This document shows, piece by piece, positions 32,912 through 41,770 of a DNA stretch of 64,000 nucleotides. The stretch is from Metaclostridioides mangenotii (GTDB lineage Bacteria; Bacillota; Clostridia; Peptostreptococcales; Peptostreptococcaceae): NCBI RefSeq assembly GCF_017873185.1, contig NZ_JAGGJX010000001.1, positions 434,001 through 498,000 on the forward strand, given 5' to 3'. The position numbers were made by a program, and so were the translations under genes. Under the pieces are notes generated by a model. The model searched no databases, was not told the DNA's origin, and worked only from the letters and a program-made list of their open reading frames with translations. Every line of letters begins with the position of its first letter. The stretch's first letter is position 1.

Positions 32912-33656
32912 AAGTGTCCAGCTCCTTCCATAAAAGATCAAAGTATGTTTGGAATTCTGGGACCTTACGTGTTTTAATTGGTATTTTTTCACCTTCAACT
33001 TTTATATCTATATCGTAAATGTTTTTAATTGTGGCCGGTCTCCTAGATAAAACAGCAACCTTATCAGATATACTTATGGCTTCCCCTATATCATGTGTAA
33101 CCAAAATAGTCGATTTATTTTCATTTTTAATAATCCTATAGACATCGTCACAAACTAGGAGTCTAGTCTGGTAATCTAGAGCAGAGAAAGGCTCATCTAA
33201 AAGCAGTATATCAGGATCTACTGATAAGGTTCTTATTAAAGCGACTCTTTGTTTCATACCGCCTGAGAGTTCCTTTGGATACATATTTCTAAAATCCCAT
33301 AAGTCGTATGTCTTTAGTAGCTTTTCAATTCTTTCAAGTGATTCTTTATCCTTTTTCTTCCCCTGAACTTCCAAGCCAATAGTTATATTATCCATAATAT
33401 TTCGCCACTCAAGTAAATTGTCTCTTTGGAACATGTATCCGATGTTTCCATTTATATTTATATCACCTCTAGTTGGCTTTAATAATTTTGTTAATATATT
33501 TAATAAAGTTGATTTACCGCTTCCAGATGGTCCAACTAGTGTCAAAACTTCACCTTCTTTAAGGCTAAAGTTGATATTATCGAGGACTTTGAGTTCTCCC
33601 TCTTTATTGTAGAAGCTTTTGCATAGGTTCTTTACTTCTACTATGTTGTTATTCAT
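32901..33656 (-). CDS. ABC transporter ATPase, SsuB/TauB type
   Basis: 251 residues. Walker A GPSGSGKST (about 43-51), Q-loop FQRDNLLEWRNI, signature LSGGMKQR, Walker B ILLLDEPFSALD and H-loop VTHD. The LSGGMKQR and LLEWRNI patterns are typical of the nitrate/sulfonate/taurine group. It is the first gene of a two-gene operon with the permease; ribosome binding site AGGAGGTG. The missing binding-protein gene may lie elsewhere or have been lost during the rearrangement seen around this locus. Confidence 0.88.
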   Translation of the reverse strand: MNNNIVEVKNLCKSFYNKEGELKVLDNINFSLKEGEVLTLVGPSGSGKSTLLNILTKLLKPTRGDININGNIGYMFQRDNLLEWRNIMDNITIGLEVQGKKKDKESLERIEKLLKTYDLWDFRNMYPKELSGGMKQRVALIRTLSVDPDILLLDEPFSALDYQTRLLVCDDVYRIIKNENKSTILVTHDIGEAISISDKVAVLSRRPATIKNIYDIDIKVEGEKIPIKTRKVPEFQTYFDLLWKELDTYEI

Positions 33657-33866
33657 TGTGACACCTCCTGTAGCTTTTAGCTCGTATACTAGTATGGTAT
33701 TAAAATTTGGATAAATTTGTACCTATTTTTATGAATATATGAAAATATAATATGAAAATTACAGATATTTACACCGAAATTTACATAACTAGACAATAAA
33801 TTGGTTTTAAATTGGCTATTATTGTTATATAATAAAGTAACTAATTTAAATAGAGGAGGAGAGCAT

Positions 33867-34076
33867 ATGGAAAAAAAGCAATTTGAGTGTCCTAAATGTG
33901 GATCAAATTCATATGAACATGATCAATTCCAAGCAACTGGGGGGAATTTTGCAAAAATTTTTGATGTACAAAATAAGAAATTTATTACAATAAGTTGCAA
34001 AAAGTGTGGATATACGGAACTTTATAAGGCAGATACATCATCTGGATGGAATATATTAGATTTCTTAATGGGCTAG
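33867..34076 (+). CDS. Small zinc-ribbon protein
   Basis: 69 residues with two Cys pairs, FECPKCGSN and CKKCGYTELY, forming one zinc ribbon, and the end SGWNILDFLMG. Widespread in Clostridia, function unknown. The start at 33867 has AGAGGAGGAG before it; a longer frame from 33801 is unlikely. A partial copy of the last 30 codons occurs at 39936-40026. Confidence 0.75.
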   Translation: MEKKQFECPKCGSNSYEHDQFQATGGNFAKIFDVQNKKFITISCKKCGYTELYKADTSSGWNILDFLMG

Positions 34077-34117
34077 AATTACATATTATAAGCAAATTCA
34101 ATTAGATATTGTTACAT

Positions 34118-34147
34118 AAAAAAGACTTGTTTTAATAAGTCTTTTTT
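34118..34147. terminator. Bidirectional terminator
   Basis: AAAAAAGACTT (34118-34128) / AAGTCTTTTTT (34137-34147). Confidence 0.85.
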
Positions 34148-34166
34148 AATTTATATAAGTTTTATT

Positions 34167-34654
34167 TTACACATCCAATACAGGAGATTCAAGTATTGTA
34201 AAAGTACGTTCTAAACTATTTATTTCTGCTTCTATACCATATGTAATAATGCAGTTTGGCGACGTATGACTACAATTTACATTATAAATTATAGGTAGAT
34301 CAGATCTATTGGATTCAACTCCAACTACACTTCTGTAAACTTCTTTGTATTCATCATAGCACTTTTCATCTATTGGTTTTCCAACTACAATACCATTTAT
34401 TACATTTAAAATACCTTGTGCAAGAAGATTCCTTCACTACCGATTAACATCTGAATTACATTTGTACAACCACCTAGAAGTCTCCCTCTTACCGTTCCGC
34501 TCCCTTGGATAAGTTCATATCCTTTTGTATCATTTTTAAGTTTACGTGATATAGTGGCATTTTTAGAGTCAGTCCATTCTAATACATCAGAAGTCCAGTG
34601 TGGGCTAGGCTTGATTTCTATGAAATTGTTTGTTGAAAATTTAGGTTTTATCAT
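34167..34654 (-). pseudogene. S66-family LD-carboxypeptidase (MccF-like) remnant
   Basis: The minus strand carries SPHWTSDVLEWTDSKNATISR and YELIQGSGTVRGRLLGGCTN, the middle of an S66 peptidase, then a frameshift and deletion, after which another frame gives NVINGIVVGKPIDEKCYDEY through DLPIIYNVNCSHTSPN to the stop at 34167. The N-terminal part with the nucleophilic Ser and the segment with the catalytic Glu are missing. Family members trim tetrapeptides from peptidoglycan or give microcin C immunity; this one is dead. Confidence 0.8.
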
Positions 34655-34694
34655 ATTAATTTTACCTCCTTATCAGTTTTGTATAATACATCTA

Positions 34695-34908
34695 TTTTAT
34701 ATAAGCATTTGATTCCTTTTATTATAAAGTGTCTTACAGCCAAAATGCAATGAACAAAACACTGCAAGGCAAGTAACTGTACACTGTGCGATAATTATTG
34801 CAATTTGATAGAGTATAGCTGTTGTGGTATAGTTCCAGATAGTATCTGTCCTGTCATCATTCCAGGTAAAGATATAATTCTCATACCAATCATTGAATTC
34901 AAAGTGGA
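34695..34908 (-). pseudogene. Partial copy of the fetB 3' end
   Basis: About 210 bases nearly identical to 40160-40370, the C-terminal coding end of the intact fetB permease (shared ATTTGATT...TTTTATTATAAAGTGTCTTACAG and the following stretch). It has a one-base deletion (TGTGGTA versus TGTCGGTA) and other changes, so it is a degenerate duplicate. Confidence 0.8.
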
Positions 34909-35010
34909 AAAGAAAATGTTCTTTCTGATGTAAATTTTAACATATCAAAGGGAGATTTTATATCAATAATTGGTTCTAATGGTGCGTGAAAGAGTACGGT
35001 GCATAATAAT
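34909..35010 (+). pseudogene. ABC ATPase N-terminal fragment
   Basis: Open frame ENVLSDVNFNISKGDFISII-GSNGA, then TGA (34987-34989) where Walker A needs Gly, then KSTV. This is the start of an ABC ATPase domain killed by a stop in the phosphate-binding loop. Confidence 0.65.
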
Positions 35011-35143
35011 AGCTATAATTCGTTAATAAAGAATTAAAATATATACTGAATTTTTTATGAGAAATATTTAATCTTATCTTAATTAAAAATTTTAGTTGTT
35101 GCTGTATAATATTTATATAAATAGTAAAGTAGAGGGGCTCAAG

Positions 35144-35812
35144 ATGAAAAAAATACTTATTATAGAAGATGAAATAAATATATCTTCATTTGTAAAAATG
35201 GAGCTAGAATTTGAAGGTTATTCGACTCAAGTTGTAGAGGATGGCAATGAAGGTTTAGAGATCGCATTAAATAATAATTTTGATCTGATATTATTAGATC
35301 TTATGCTTCCAAGTCTCAATGGTATAGAAGTATGTAGAAGACTAAAAAAAGTAAAAGATACTCCTATAATAATGTTAAGTGCACGAGATAGTGTAATGGA
35401 TAAAGTATCTGGATTACAGATGGGGGCAGATGATTATATAGCAAAACCATTTGCAATAGAGGAGTTATTAGCTCGAATTCAAGTTGTTTTTAGAAGAGAA
35501 GCTCCTTCTAAATCTAGGGTAATAAACTTTAAAGATTTATCTATAAATATAGAATCTAGGATAGTTAAAAAAGGTAGTGAAGAATTAAACCTAACTAATA
35601 AAGAATATGAGCTATTAATATACCTAATGGAAAATAAAGATAAGGTTATATCTAGATTTAGTTTGATAGAAAGTATTTGGGGATACGATTATGAAGCTGA
35701 GACTAATGTGGTCGATGTATATGTAAGACATTTAAGAAATAAATTAAATACAGAAGATAAAGATGAATATATCCAAACAGTAAGATCTGTTGGGTATGTT
35801 ATGAGGACTTAA
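35144..35812 (+). CDS. OmpR-family response regulator
   Basis: 222 residues: receiver domain KKILIIEDEINISSF with phospho-acceptor Asp in LILLDLML (about 52) and a Lys in IAKPFAIEELLARI, then a winged-helix DNA-binding domain (LTNKEYELLIYLMENK, VDVYVRHLRNKLN). The start at 35144 is chosen because GAGGGGCTC precedes it. It is transcribed with the kinase gene 2 bases downstream; DedA and MurJ genes follow after a terminator and may be its targets. Confidence 0.92.
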   Translation: MKKILIIEDEINISSFVKMELEFEGYSTQVVEDGNEGLEIALNNNFDLILLDLMLPSLNGIEVCRRLKKVKDTPIIMLSARDSVMDKVSGLQMGADDYIAKPFAIEELLARIQVVFRREAPSKSRVINFKDLSINIESRIVKKGSEELNLTNKEYELLIYLMENKDKVISRFSLIESIWGYDYEAETNVVDVYVRHLRNKLNTEDKDEYIQTVRSVGYVMRT

Positions 35813-35814
35813 TT

Positions 35815-37161
35815 ATGTTAAAAAAACTTATAAGAAATATTTCTGTAAAACAAGAATTCACGTTAGTATCAATAGGAATAATAACTACTATTTTAATAAT
35901 TTATAGTATAGCACAGGTATTAAGCTTTGGAATCTTTAGTATAAATAATCAAAAAATTCAAATTGAAAATACTTATAAAGATTTAAATGGTAGTATAGAG
36001 GAGATAAAGCAAAGTAGTAAAATAATAAATTTGATAACTAAAACTTCAGGTGAGAATATAAGAATTTATACAGGTAATAGTGTTTTATATAAAAGCGATA
36101 CAGATAAATGGAAAAATATAAATTTAAATAATAATGAGGAGGTAAAGCTAAAGCTTATAAGATTTAGGCCATATGTATTATTAGATAAACCTATAGATTC
36201 TGGAAGATATAACTTGCAAATACTACAAAAGGTAGATGTGCTTACAGAATTTATGGAAAGATATGTAATTATATCTATAGGAATATTCATAATAAGTGTG
36301 TCCTTTAGTATTATTGGATCAATTTATTTATCAAATAAATTTTTAAGACGAATAAAGACACTTACAGATACAATGGAAGGAATAAAGAAAAACAATCTGA
36401 ATAATAGGGTGGCAATTGAAGGCAGATATGATGAATTTGACCGAATGAATATATTATTTAATTCAATGATGGATGAAATACAAGAATCATTTGAGAGGCA
36501 GAGTCAATTTTCATCAGATGCATCTCATGAATTGAAAACACCACTTACTGTACTACAGGGCCATTTGAGGATGCTAAAGCGATGGGGCAAAAAAGATGAG
36601 GAAGTATTAAATAACTCTATAAATGTATGTTTAGATGAAAGTGATAGAATGATAAATTTAATTAATGAATTACTGGCTTTATCTAAAGTAGATAATTATG
36701 TAGTAAATCTCGATAAGATCAATCTTATAAATCCTATTGATATAATATTAGGAACTATAGAAAATTATAATATGCTGCATCCTAATATAGTTTTTAAGCT
36801 TGGCATAGTTGATGAGAATGCGAAAATTAAAATAAAAAAAGAGCATTTAAAACAATTGCTTATGATTATAATAGATAATTCTATAAAATATAATGATAAA
36901 GATGTATTAAAGATTGATATATATTTAGAAAGACGAGATACTAATGTAATTTTATCGATAAAGGACAATGGGATGGGAATTTCAAAGCCCCATATCATAA
37001 AGGTCACAAATAGATTCTTTAAAAGTGATGAATCAAGACAAAGAAACAATTCATATGGATTAGGGCTATCTATAGCTCAAAAAATAGTTTCATTATATAA
37101 TGGAAAAATACAAATAGAAAGTGTTGAGAAAGAATATACAGAAGTAAAATTAATATTTTAA
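35815..37161 (+). CDS. Sensor histidine kinase
   Basis: 448 residues: helix at about 15-38, extracellular domain of about 110 residues, second helix at about 150-172, HAMP (RRIKTLTDTMEGIKK), dimerisation helix with phospho-His in SSDASHELKTPLTVLQ (His 238), and an ATPase domain with IIIDNSIKYND, DNGMGIS and GLGLSIAQKIV. It resembles ArlS/CusS-like kinases. Phosphorylates the response regulator encoded just upstream. The signal is unknown. Confidence 0.92.
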   Translation: MLKKLIRNISVKQEFTLVSIGIITTILIIYSIAQVLSFGIFSINNQKIQIENTYKDLNGSIEEIKQSSKIINLITKTSGENIRIYTGNSVLYKSDTDKWKNINLNNNEEVKLKLIRFRPYVLLDKPIDSGRYNLQILQKVDVLTEFMERYVIISIGIFIISVSFSIIGSIYLSNKFLRRIKTLTDTMEGIKKNNLNNRVAIEGRYDEFDRMNILFNSMMDEIQESFERQSQFSSDASHELKTPLTVLQGHLRMLKRWGKKDEEVLNNSINVCLDESDRMINLINELLALSKVDNYVVNLDKINLINPIDIILGTIENYNMLHPNIVFKLGIVDENAKIKIKKEHLKQLLMIIIDNSIKYNDKDVLKIDIYLERRDTNVILSIKDNGMGISKPHIIKVTNRFFKSDESRQRNNSYGLGLSIAQKIVSLYNGKIQIESVEKEYTEVKLIF

Positions 37162-37225
37162 ATCAATAAAAAATAAGATGTGTAAGATAGCTTTATTTAC
37201 TTACACATCTTATTTTTTATTGATT
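37161..37225. terminator. Terminator with 26-bp perfect stem
   Basis: 37161-37186 and 37200-37225 are exact reverse complements (core AAGATGTGTAAG/CTTACACATCTT), unusually long for an intrinsic terminator. It begins at the stop codon of the kinase gene. Confidence 0.85.
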
Positions 37226-37336
37226 ATTTTTCATCAAATTTTAATTTTTAGTTAATTTATTTTTCACTTTATATAATTATAATTATAAGCATAATAGTAA
37301 AAATTAATATAAATTTAATTAGAAAAGGAGATAATT

Positions 37337-37951
37337 ATGCATATAGATGCTATGATAAATAGTTTTATAGTTAGCTACGGAATAATAAGCATTTTTTTAT
37401 TAATATTCTTAGAATATGCAGGTGTTCCACTTCCTAGCGAAGCTACTTTACCTCTTATGGCTATATTTATTACAAGTGGGAAAATAAGTTTTCTAGCAGC
37501 AATAGTAGCATCAACGTTGGTTGGTCTTTTAGGAAGCATCGTTAGTTATCTATCTGGAAAATTTTTTAAGGATAGGTTGTATAAATATATAAATATGAAA
37601 AATGGAAAACTGAAAAAATCATTGAGTTTATCTTTAAAATATATGAAAAAATACGGAAAATTTTCAATGAGTATAGCTAGAGTAATGCCTGTTGTGAGAA
37701 CATTTATTTCTATCCCGGCAGGAATTAGTGGGATGAACATTTATGAGTTTATAATTTATTCAACATTTGGTATATTTGCATGGAATTCGATTTTAATATA
37801 TCTAGGATATATATTAGGTAGCAATATAGAACAGATATCTTATATTATGAGTAAATATTCCGTGATTATTTGTATTACAGCAATATTAGGTATAGTTATA
37901 TTTTATTTTATGAAGAAAAAAAATATAACCAAGCATAGAAGGAGAATGTAG
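37337..37951 (+). CDS. DedA-family membrane protein
   Basis: 204 residues. FLEYAGVPLPSEATLPLMA and RVMPVVRTFISIPAGISGMN are the two re-entrant DedA motifs with conserved Glu and Arg residues; about five helices. DedA/UptA proteins flip lipid carriers such as undecaprenyl phosphate back across the membrane. The next gene, murJ, starts 2 bases after its stop, so recycling of the carrier and export of lipid II are encoded together. Ribosome binding site AAAGGAGAT. Confidence 0.88.
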   Translation: MHIDAMINSFIVSYGIISIFLLIFLEYAGVPLPSEATLPLMAIFITSGKISFLAAIVASTLVGLLGSIVSYLSGKFFKDRLYKYINMKNGKLKKSLSLSLKYMKKYGKFSMSIARVMPVVRTFISIPAGISGMNIYEFIIYSTFGIFAWNSILIYLGYILGSNIEQISYIMSKYSVIICITAILGIVIFYFMKKKNITKHRRRM

Positions 37952-37953
37952 TT

Positions 37954-39498
37954 ATGTCAAAAGTAGCAAAGTCAGCATTAGGTTTAATGATAGCAACCTT
38001 AATAGCCAAAGTGTTAGGATTTGGTAGGGAACTAACATTGGCGTCAGTGTATGGAGCATCTGGGACAAGCGATGCATTTTTAATAGCTATGAATATACCC
38101 GCAGTAATATTTCTAGCTATAGGAACATCACTTGATACTGCATTTATACCTTTATATCAAGATATAAGAGAGAATAATGGTAAAGAAGAATCAAATAAAT
38201 TTACAAACAATGTATTAAATGCAATAATGCTAATTTGTTTAGGATTTTCAGCTCTAGGTATAATTTTTTCACCATTGATTGTTAAGCTATTTGCAGTTGG
38301 TTTTAAAGGAGAAGTATTTAATCAAGCAGTTTATTTTACTAGAGTTATGCTTATAGGATTGGCATTTTTAGGAATTAGTTATATCATGACAGCGTATTTA
38401 CAGGTCAACGATAATTTTGTAATACCTGGCCTAATAAGTGTCCCAAACAATATTATAGTAATAATAGCAATAGTATTGAGTGCAAAAATAAATATACATA
38501 TACTCCCATGGGGAGCACTATTAGGACTTTTTTTTCAGTTTTTATTTCAATTTCCAAATGCAAGGAAAAAAGGATTTAAATATAAGTTATTTGTGGACTT
38601 TGATGATAAACATTTAAGAAGGATGCTCTGGCTGGTATTACCTGTATTAATAGGTGTAGCAGTAAACCAAGCAAGTACTATTGTAGACAGAACAATCGCA
38701 TCCACACTTGTTGAAGGAAGTATTTCAGCATTAAATTATGCCAATAAGTTGAATCAATTTGTGATGGGAATGTTTATAGTATCGATTTCATCAGTTATTT
38801 ATCCTGTATTATCTAAATTATCAACGCAGAATAATAAAGAAGAATTCAAGAGGTCTATAAAAACATCAGTAAATATGGTTACACTTATAGTTATACCTAT
38901 ATCAGCAGGCGCTATGATACTTGCACACCCAATAGTTAAAATACTTTTTGAAAGAGGGGAATTTGATGCAAGGGCAACACAGATGACTGCTATGGCTCTT
39001 GTATTTTATTCAATAGGTATGATAGGATTTGGGCTTAGGGATATACTTGGAAAAGCTTTTTATTCTTTACAGGATACAAAAACACCAATGAAAAATGCTA
39101 TTTTAACAGTTGTACTAAATATCATATTAAATTTATTGTTTGTTAGATTCACCAATATGGGAATAGCTGGGCTAGCATTTGCAACTAGCATATCAGCAAT
39201 TGTTACAATAGTACTATTTTTTATAAGTTTAAGAAAGAAGATAGGAGCATTTGGAGGGAAATCAATAATATTAGTAATGATAAAATCAATTTTATCAGCA
39301 GCGATAATGTCAGCTGTTACATTATTAATATACAATGTACTAAGTATAATGCTATCAACTGGAACTATTCAAGAGATTTTATCATTATCTTTATCAATAG
39401 GATTCGGAGCATTATCTTACGGGTTATGCATAATACTTTTAAAGGTAGAAGAAAGTAAAGTAATATTAGAAGTAATAAAAAGTAAAATTAAAAGGTAA
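37954..39498 (+). CDS. murJ: Lipid II flippase MurJ (MviN family)
   Basis: 514 residues, 14 hydrophobic helices. GFGRELTLASVYGASGTSDA near the N-terminus is the MurJ/MviN start; the central Arg residues (RTIASTLVEGSISALNYANK, FERGEFDARAT) line the cavity that holds lipid II. It moves peptidoglycan precursors to the outer face. It overlaps functionally with the DedA gene upstream (GTAGTTATG, coupled). In Clostridia further MurJ or Amj copies are common, so this may be an extra copy. Confidence 0.9.
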   Translation: MSKVAKSALGLMIATLIAKVLGFGRELTLASVYGASGTSDAFLIAMNIPAVIFLAIGTSLDTAFIPLYQDIRENNGKEESNKFTNNVLNAIMLICLGFSALGIIFSPLIVKLFAVGFKGEVFNQAVYFTRVMLIGLAFLGISYIMTAYLQVNDNFVIPGLISVPNNIIVIIAIVLSAKINIHILPWGALLGLFFQFLFQFPNARKKGFKYKLFVDFDDKHLRRMLWLVLPVLIGVAVNQASTIVDRTIASTLVEGSISALNYANKLNQFVMGMFIVSISSVIYPVLSKLSTQNNKEEFKRSIKTSVNMVTLIVIPISAGAMILAHPIVKILFERGEFDARATQMTAMALVFYSIGMIGFGLRDILGKAFYSLQDTKTPMKNAILTVVLNIILNLLFVRFTNMGIAGLAFATSISAIVTIVLFFISLRKKIGAFGGKSIILVMIKSILSAAIMSAVTLLIYNVLSIMLSTGTIQEILSLSLSIGFGALSYGLCIILLKVEESKVILEVIKSKIKR

Positions 39499-39613
39499 TT
39501 TTAAACTATGTCTATATAATCATATATATACATATGAGCAACGATAAGAGATAATTTGACTATAAAAAATACTTCTAAATTCATGTTAAGACGAGAAACT
39601 ATTTTAAAAAATA

Positions 39614-39655
39614 AAAAACTAAGGCTTTACAGGATCCTGTAAAGCCTTAGTTTTT
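39614..39655. terminator. Perfect palindromic terminator after murJ
   Basis: AAAAACTAAGGCTTTACAGG and its exact complement meet at GGATCC (centre 39634/39635), giving a 21-bp stem with T-runs in both directions. Confidence 0.9.
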
Positions 39656-39794
39656 AGTATTTAGTTGTCATTACTTATTCAAATAATCCCAAATAAAGTT
39701 AAGATTTATTTTGAGTCTATATATATGTCTATTACAGTGCATTATACTTTATCTAATATTGAATAGTTTATAGAGTATTTAACCTAGAGAAGTA

Positions 39795-39935
39795 TAGAGA
39801 AGTAATTTATCCAGCTATACAAAAGTTAGCATACAAAATAAATAATCCTAAAGAGCCATCTATTATATCTATTTGCTCATTTCATTCAGGTAATTCTAGA
39901 AATATAACCAGATATTTGTGAAATTGAAGAAACTA
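39795..39935 (+). pseudogene. Second, shorter M20 amidohydrolase fragment
   Basis: EVIYPAIQKLAYKINNPKEP then SIISICSFHSGNSRN in one frame, nearly identical to 31497-31625. A three-base loss and a stop follow. It joins directly to the zinc-ribbon fragment. Confidence 0.75.
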
Positions 39936-40026
39936 TTACAATAAGTTGCAAAAAATGTGGTTATACAGAGCTTTATAAGGCAGATACATCAACAGGATGG
40001 AATATATTATATTTCTTAATAAACTA
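39936..40026 (+). pseudogene. Zinc-ribbon gene fragment
   Basis: ITISCKKCGYTELYKADTST-GWNILYFLIN-stop, a copy of the last 30 codons of the gene at 33867-34076. Downstream, ACACATCCAATACA (40095 onward) continues the similarity to 34170 onward. Confidence 0.75.
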
Positions 40027-40153
40027 GAACTTAAATGTTAAGGCAATCAAATATTAACACAGTAAAAAAGACTTGTTTATATAAGTTTTATTTTTACACA
40101 TCCAATACAAGAAATTCAAGTAGACAAAACTAGGTACTATTTAATAAGTGCTT

Positions 40154-40927
40154 TTATATAAGCATTTGATTTCTTTTATTATAAAGTGTCTTACAGCCAA
40201 AATGCAATGAACAAAATACTGCAAGACAAGTAACTGTACACTGTGCGATAATTATTGCAATTTGGTAGAGTATAGCTGTTGTCGGTATAGTTCCAGATAG
40301 TATCTGGCCTGTCATCATTCCAGGTAAAGATATAATACCCATACCGATCATGGAATTTAAAGTCGGAAGTATTGCAGTCTCTAACGCTTGATTAGCAAAA
40401 GGTGAGAGTATTCTGTCTGGTGTTACCCCTATATTGACAAGCGTATCAATTTTGTTTCTCTGAGTTTTTATACTTTCATCGAAAGTTTTTAAACCTAGAC
40501 TTACTCCAGTCATAGCATTTCCAAATATCATTCCGCTTATCGGTATTATGTACTGTTGATTAAATATGCTTACCCCTATAACTACTGTAATAAAGAAAAA
40601 TATAATACATAGGCCAACAATAGATAACGAGAAGGCAACTATAAGTTTAAATTTTTTATTTACACCTTTGTTTCTAGATAGGACCGTATATATTGAAAAC
40701 AGAGTCATTGTAGTCAGATATAATATCGTAAATACAGGGTGAGGGTTTTTAAAAATATATGTAAGTATAAATCCGGCTAAAGCGAGCTGAACACTCATCC
40801 TCATACTAGCTATCAACAACATCTTTGTTTTAGATATTTTGCATCTTTTCATTATAAAAAGTACTATAAGCAACAAGGAGTATATAAGAGAAAACTGTAG
40901 TATGTTAAGTTCTATAATAGCGTTCAT
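40154..40927 (-). CDS. fetB: FetB-type ABC permease (UPF0014)
   Basis: 257 residues, about seven helices. IPISGMIFGNAMTGVSLGLK and ALETAILPTLNSMIGMGIISLPGMMTGQIL are the family's signature blocks. In E. coli, FetAB exports iron and protects against oxidative stress. It overlaps the ATPase gene by one base (ATG/stop), giving coupling. Its 3' end is duplicated in broken form at 34695-34908. Confidence 0.88.
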   Translation of the reverse strand: MNAIIELNILQFSLIYSLLLIVLFIMKRCKISKTKMLLIASMRMSVQLALAGFILTYIFKNPHPVFTILYLTTMTLFSIYTVLSRNKGVNKKFKLIVAFSLSIVGLCIIFFFITVVIGVSIFNQQYIIPISGMIFGNAMTGVSLGLKTFDESIKTQRNKIDTLVNIGVTPDRILSPFANQALETAILPTLNSMIGMGIISLPGMMTGQILSGTIPTTAILYQIAIIIAQCTVTCLAVFCSLHFGCKTLYNKRNQMLI

Positions 40928-41550
40928 TAATTGTCCTCCCTAGATAAGTAAATCAAATTTTCTGCATATCTATCTGCTAATGCTTTATTGTGGGAAATTA
41001 CAACTACAGACATATTCATAGTTTTACAAAACTCAATAATGTTATTTAGCAGTCTATCAGACGTACATTCATCAAGAGCGCTTGTGGGCTCATCAAACAT
41101 TATAGTTTTTGGAAGCATCGAAAGGCATATTGCAATATAGACTCTTTGGCGTTCACCACCTGACATAGTGGTACATACTGTGTCGAGACTAAAATCGATG
41201 CAGGAAATTTTTAAATATTTTCTTATATCTTCATCACTTGGTTTATCTATACATCGAAAATCATAGTACTCATAAAAGTTTTCTCTTATAGTCTTATCGA
41301 ATAGATAAACTGTTTGTCCTACTAGCATTGCTTCTTTTCTTAGATCTATAGAATCATAACTTTCTATTAAGTTGTTTAAATAAGTTATTTTTCCACTTTC
41401 AGCGGTAATTACACCATTTAGCAGTTTAAGCAGAGTGCTTTTTCCTGTACCGCTTTCTCCGCAAATAAATGAGATCTGTTTATCTTCAATTTCTATTTTT
41501 GGGTATTTAATATTTTTGTACTTTACATCTTCTAATAAAAATAACGACAT
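40927..41550 (-). CDS. fetA: FetA-type ABC ATPase
   Basis: 207 residues. Walker A CGESGTGKSTL (about 30-40), signature MSGGERQRV, Walker B KTIMFDEPTSALDE and H-loop VISHN. Short single ATPase domain typical of the FetA/YbbL group. First gene of the fetAB operon; ribosome binding site GGAGGACAT. Confidence 0.88.
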   Translation of the reverse strand: MSLFLLEDVKYKNIKYPKIEIEDKQISFICGESGTGKSTLLKLLNGVITAESGKITYLNNLIESYDSIDLRKEAMLVGQTVYLFDKTIRENFYEYYDFRCIDKPSDEDIRKYLKISCIDFSLDTVCTTMSGGERQRVYIAICLSMLPKTIMFDEPTSALDECTSDRLLNNIIEFCKTMNMSVVVISHNKALADRYAENLIYLSREDN

Positions 41551-41770
41551 ATGTCCTCCTACTAATTTGTTTGTACTTTTATTTATCTATATTTATTATA
41601 TAGAGCTTTGACTATAATATCAATGTTAATGATTTTTATGATTAATTGTTAATAATTTTCAAATATTTATCTAGTAATTAGAAAAAAGATTGTTAAATAA
41701 GACATATATATGTCAAGTTATATTTTATATAATATAATAAGAGATTATAAAATTATTAAGGAGAGTTCTA

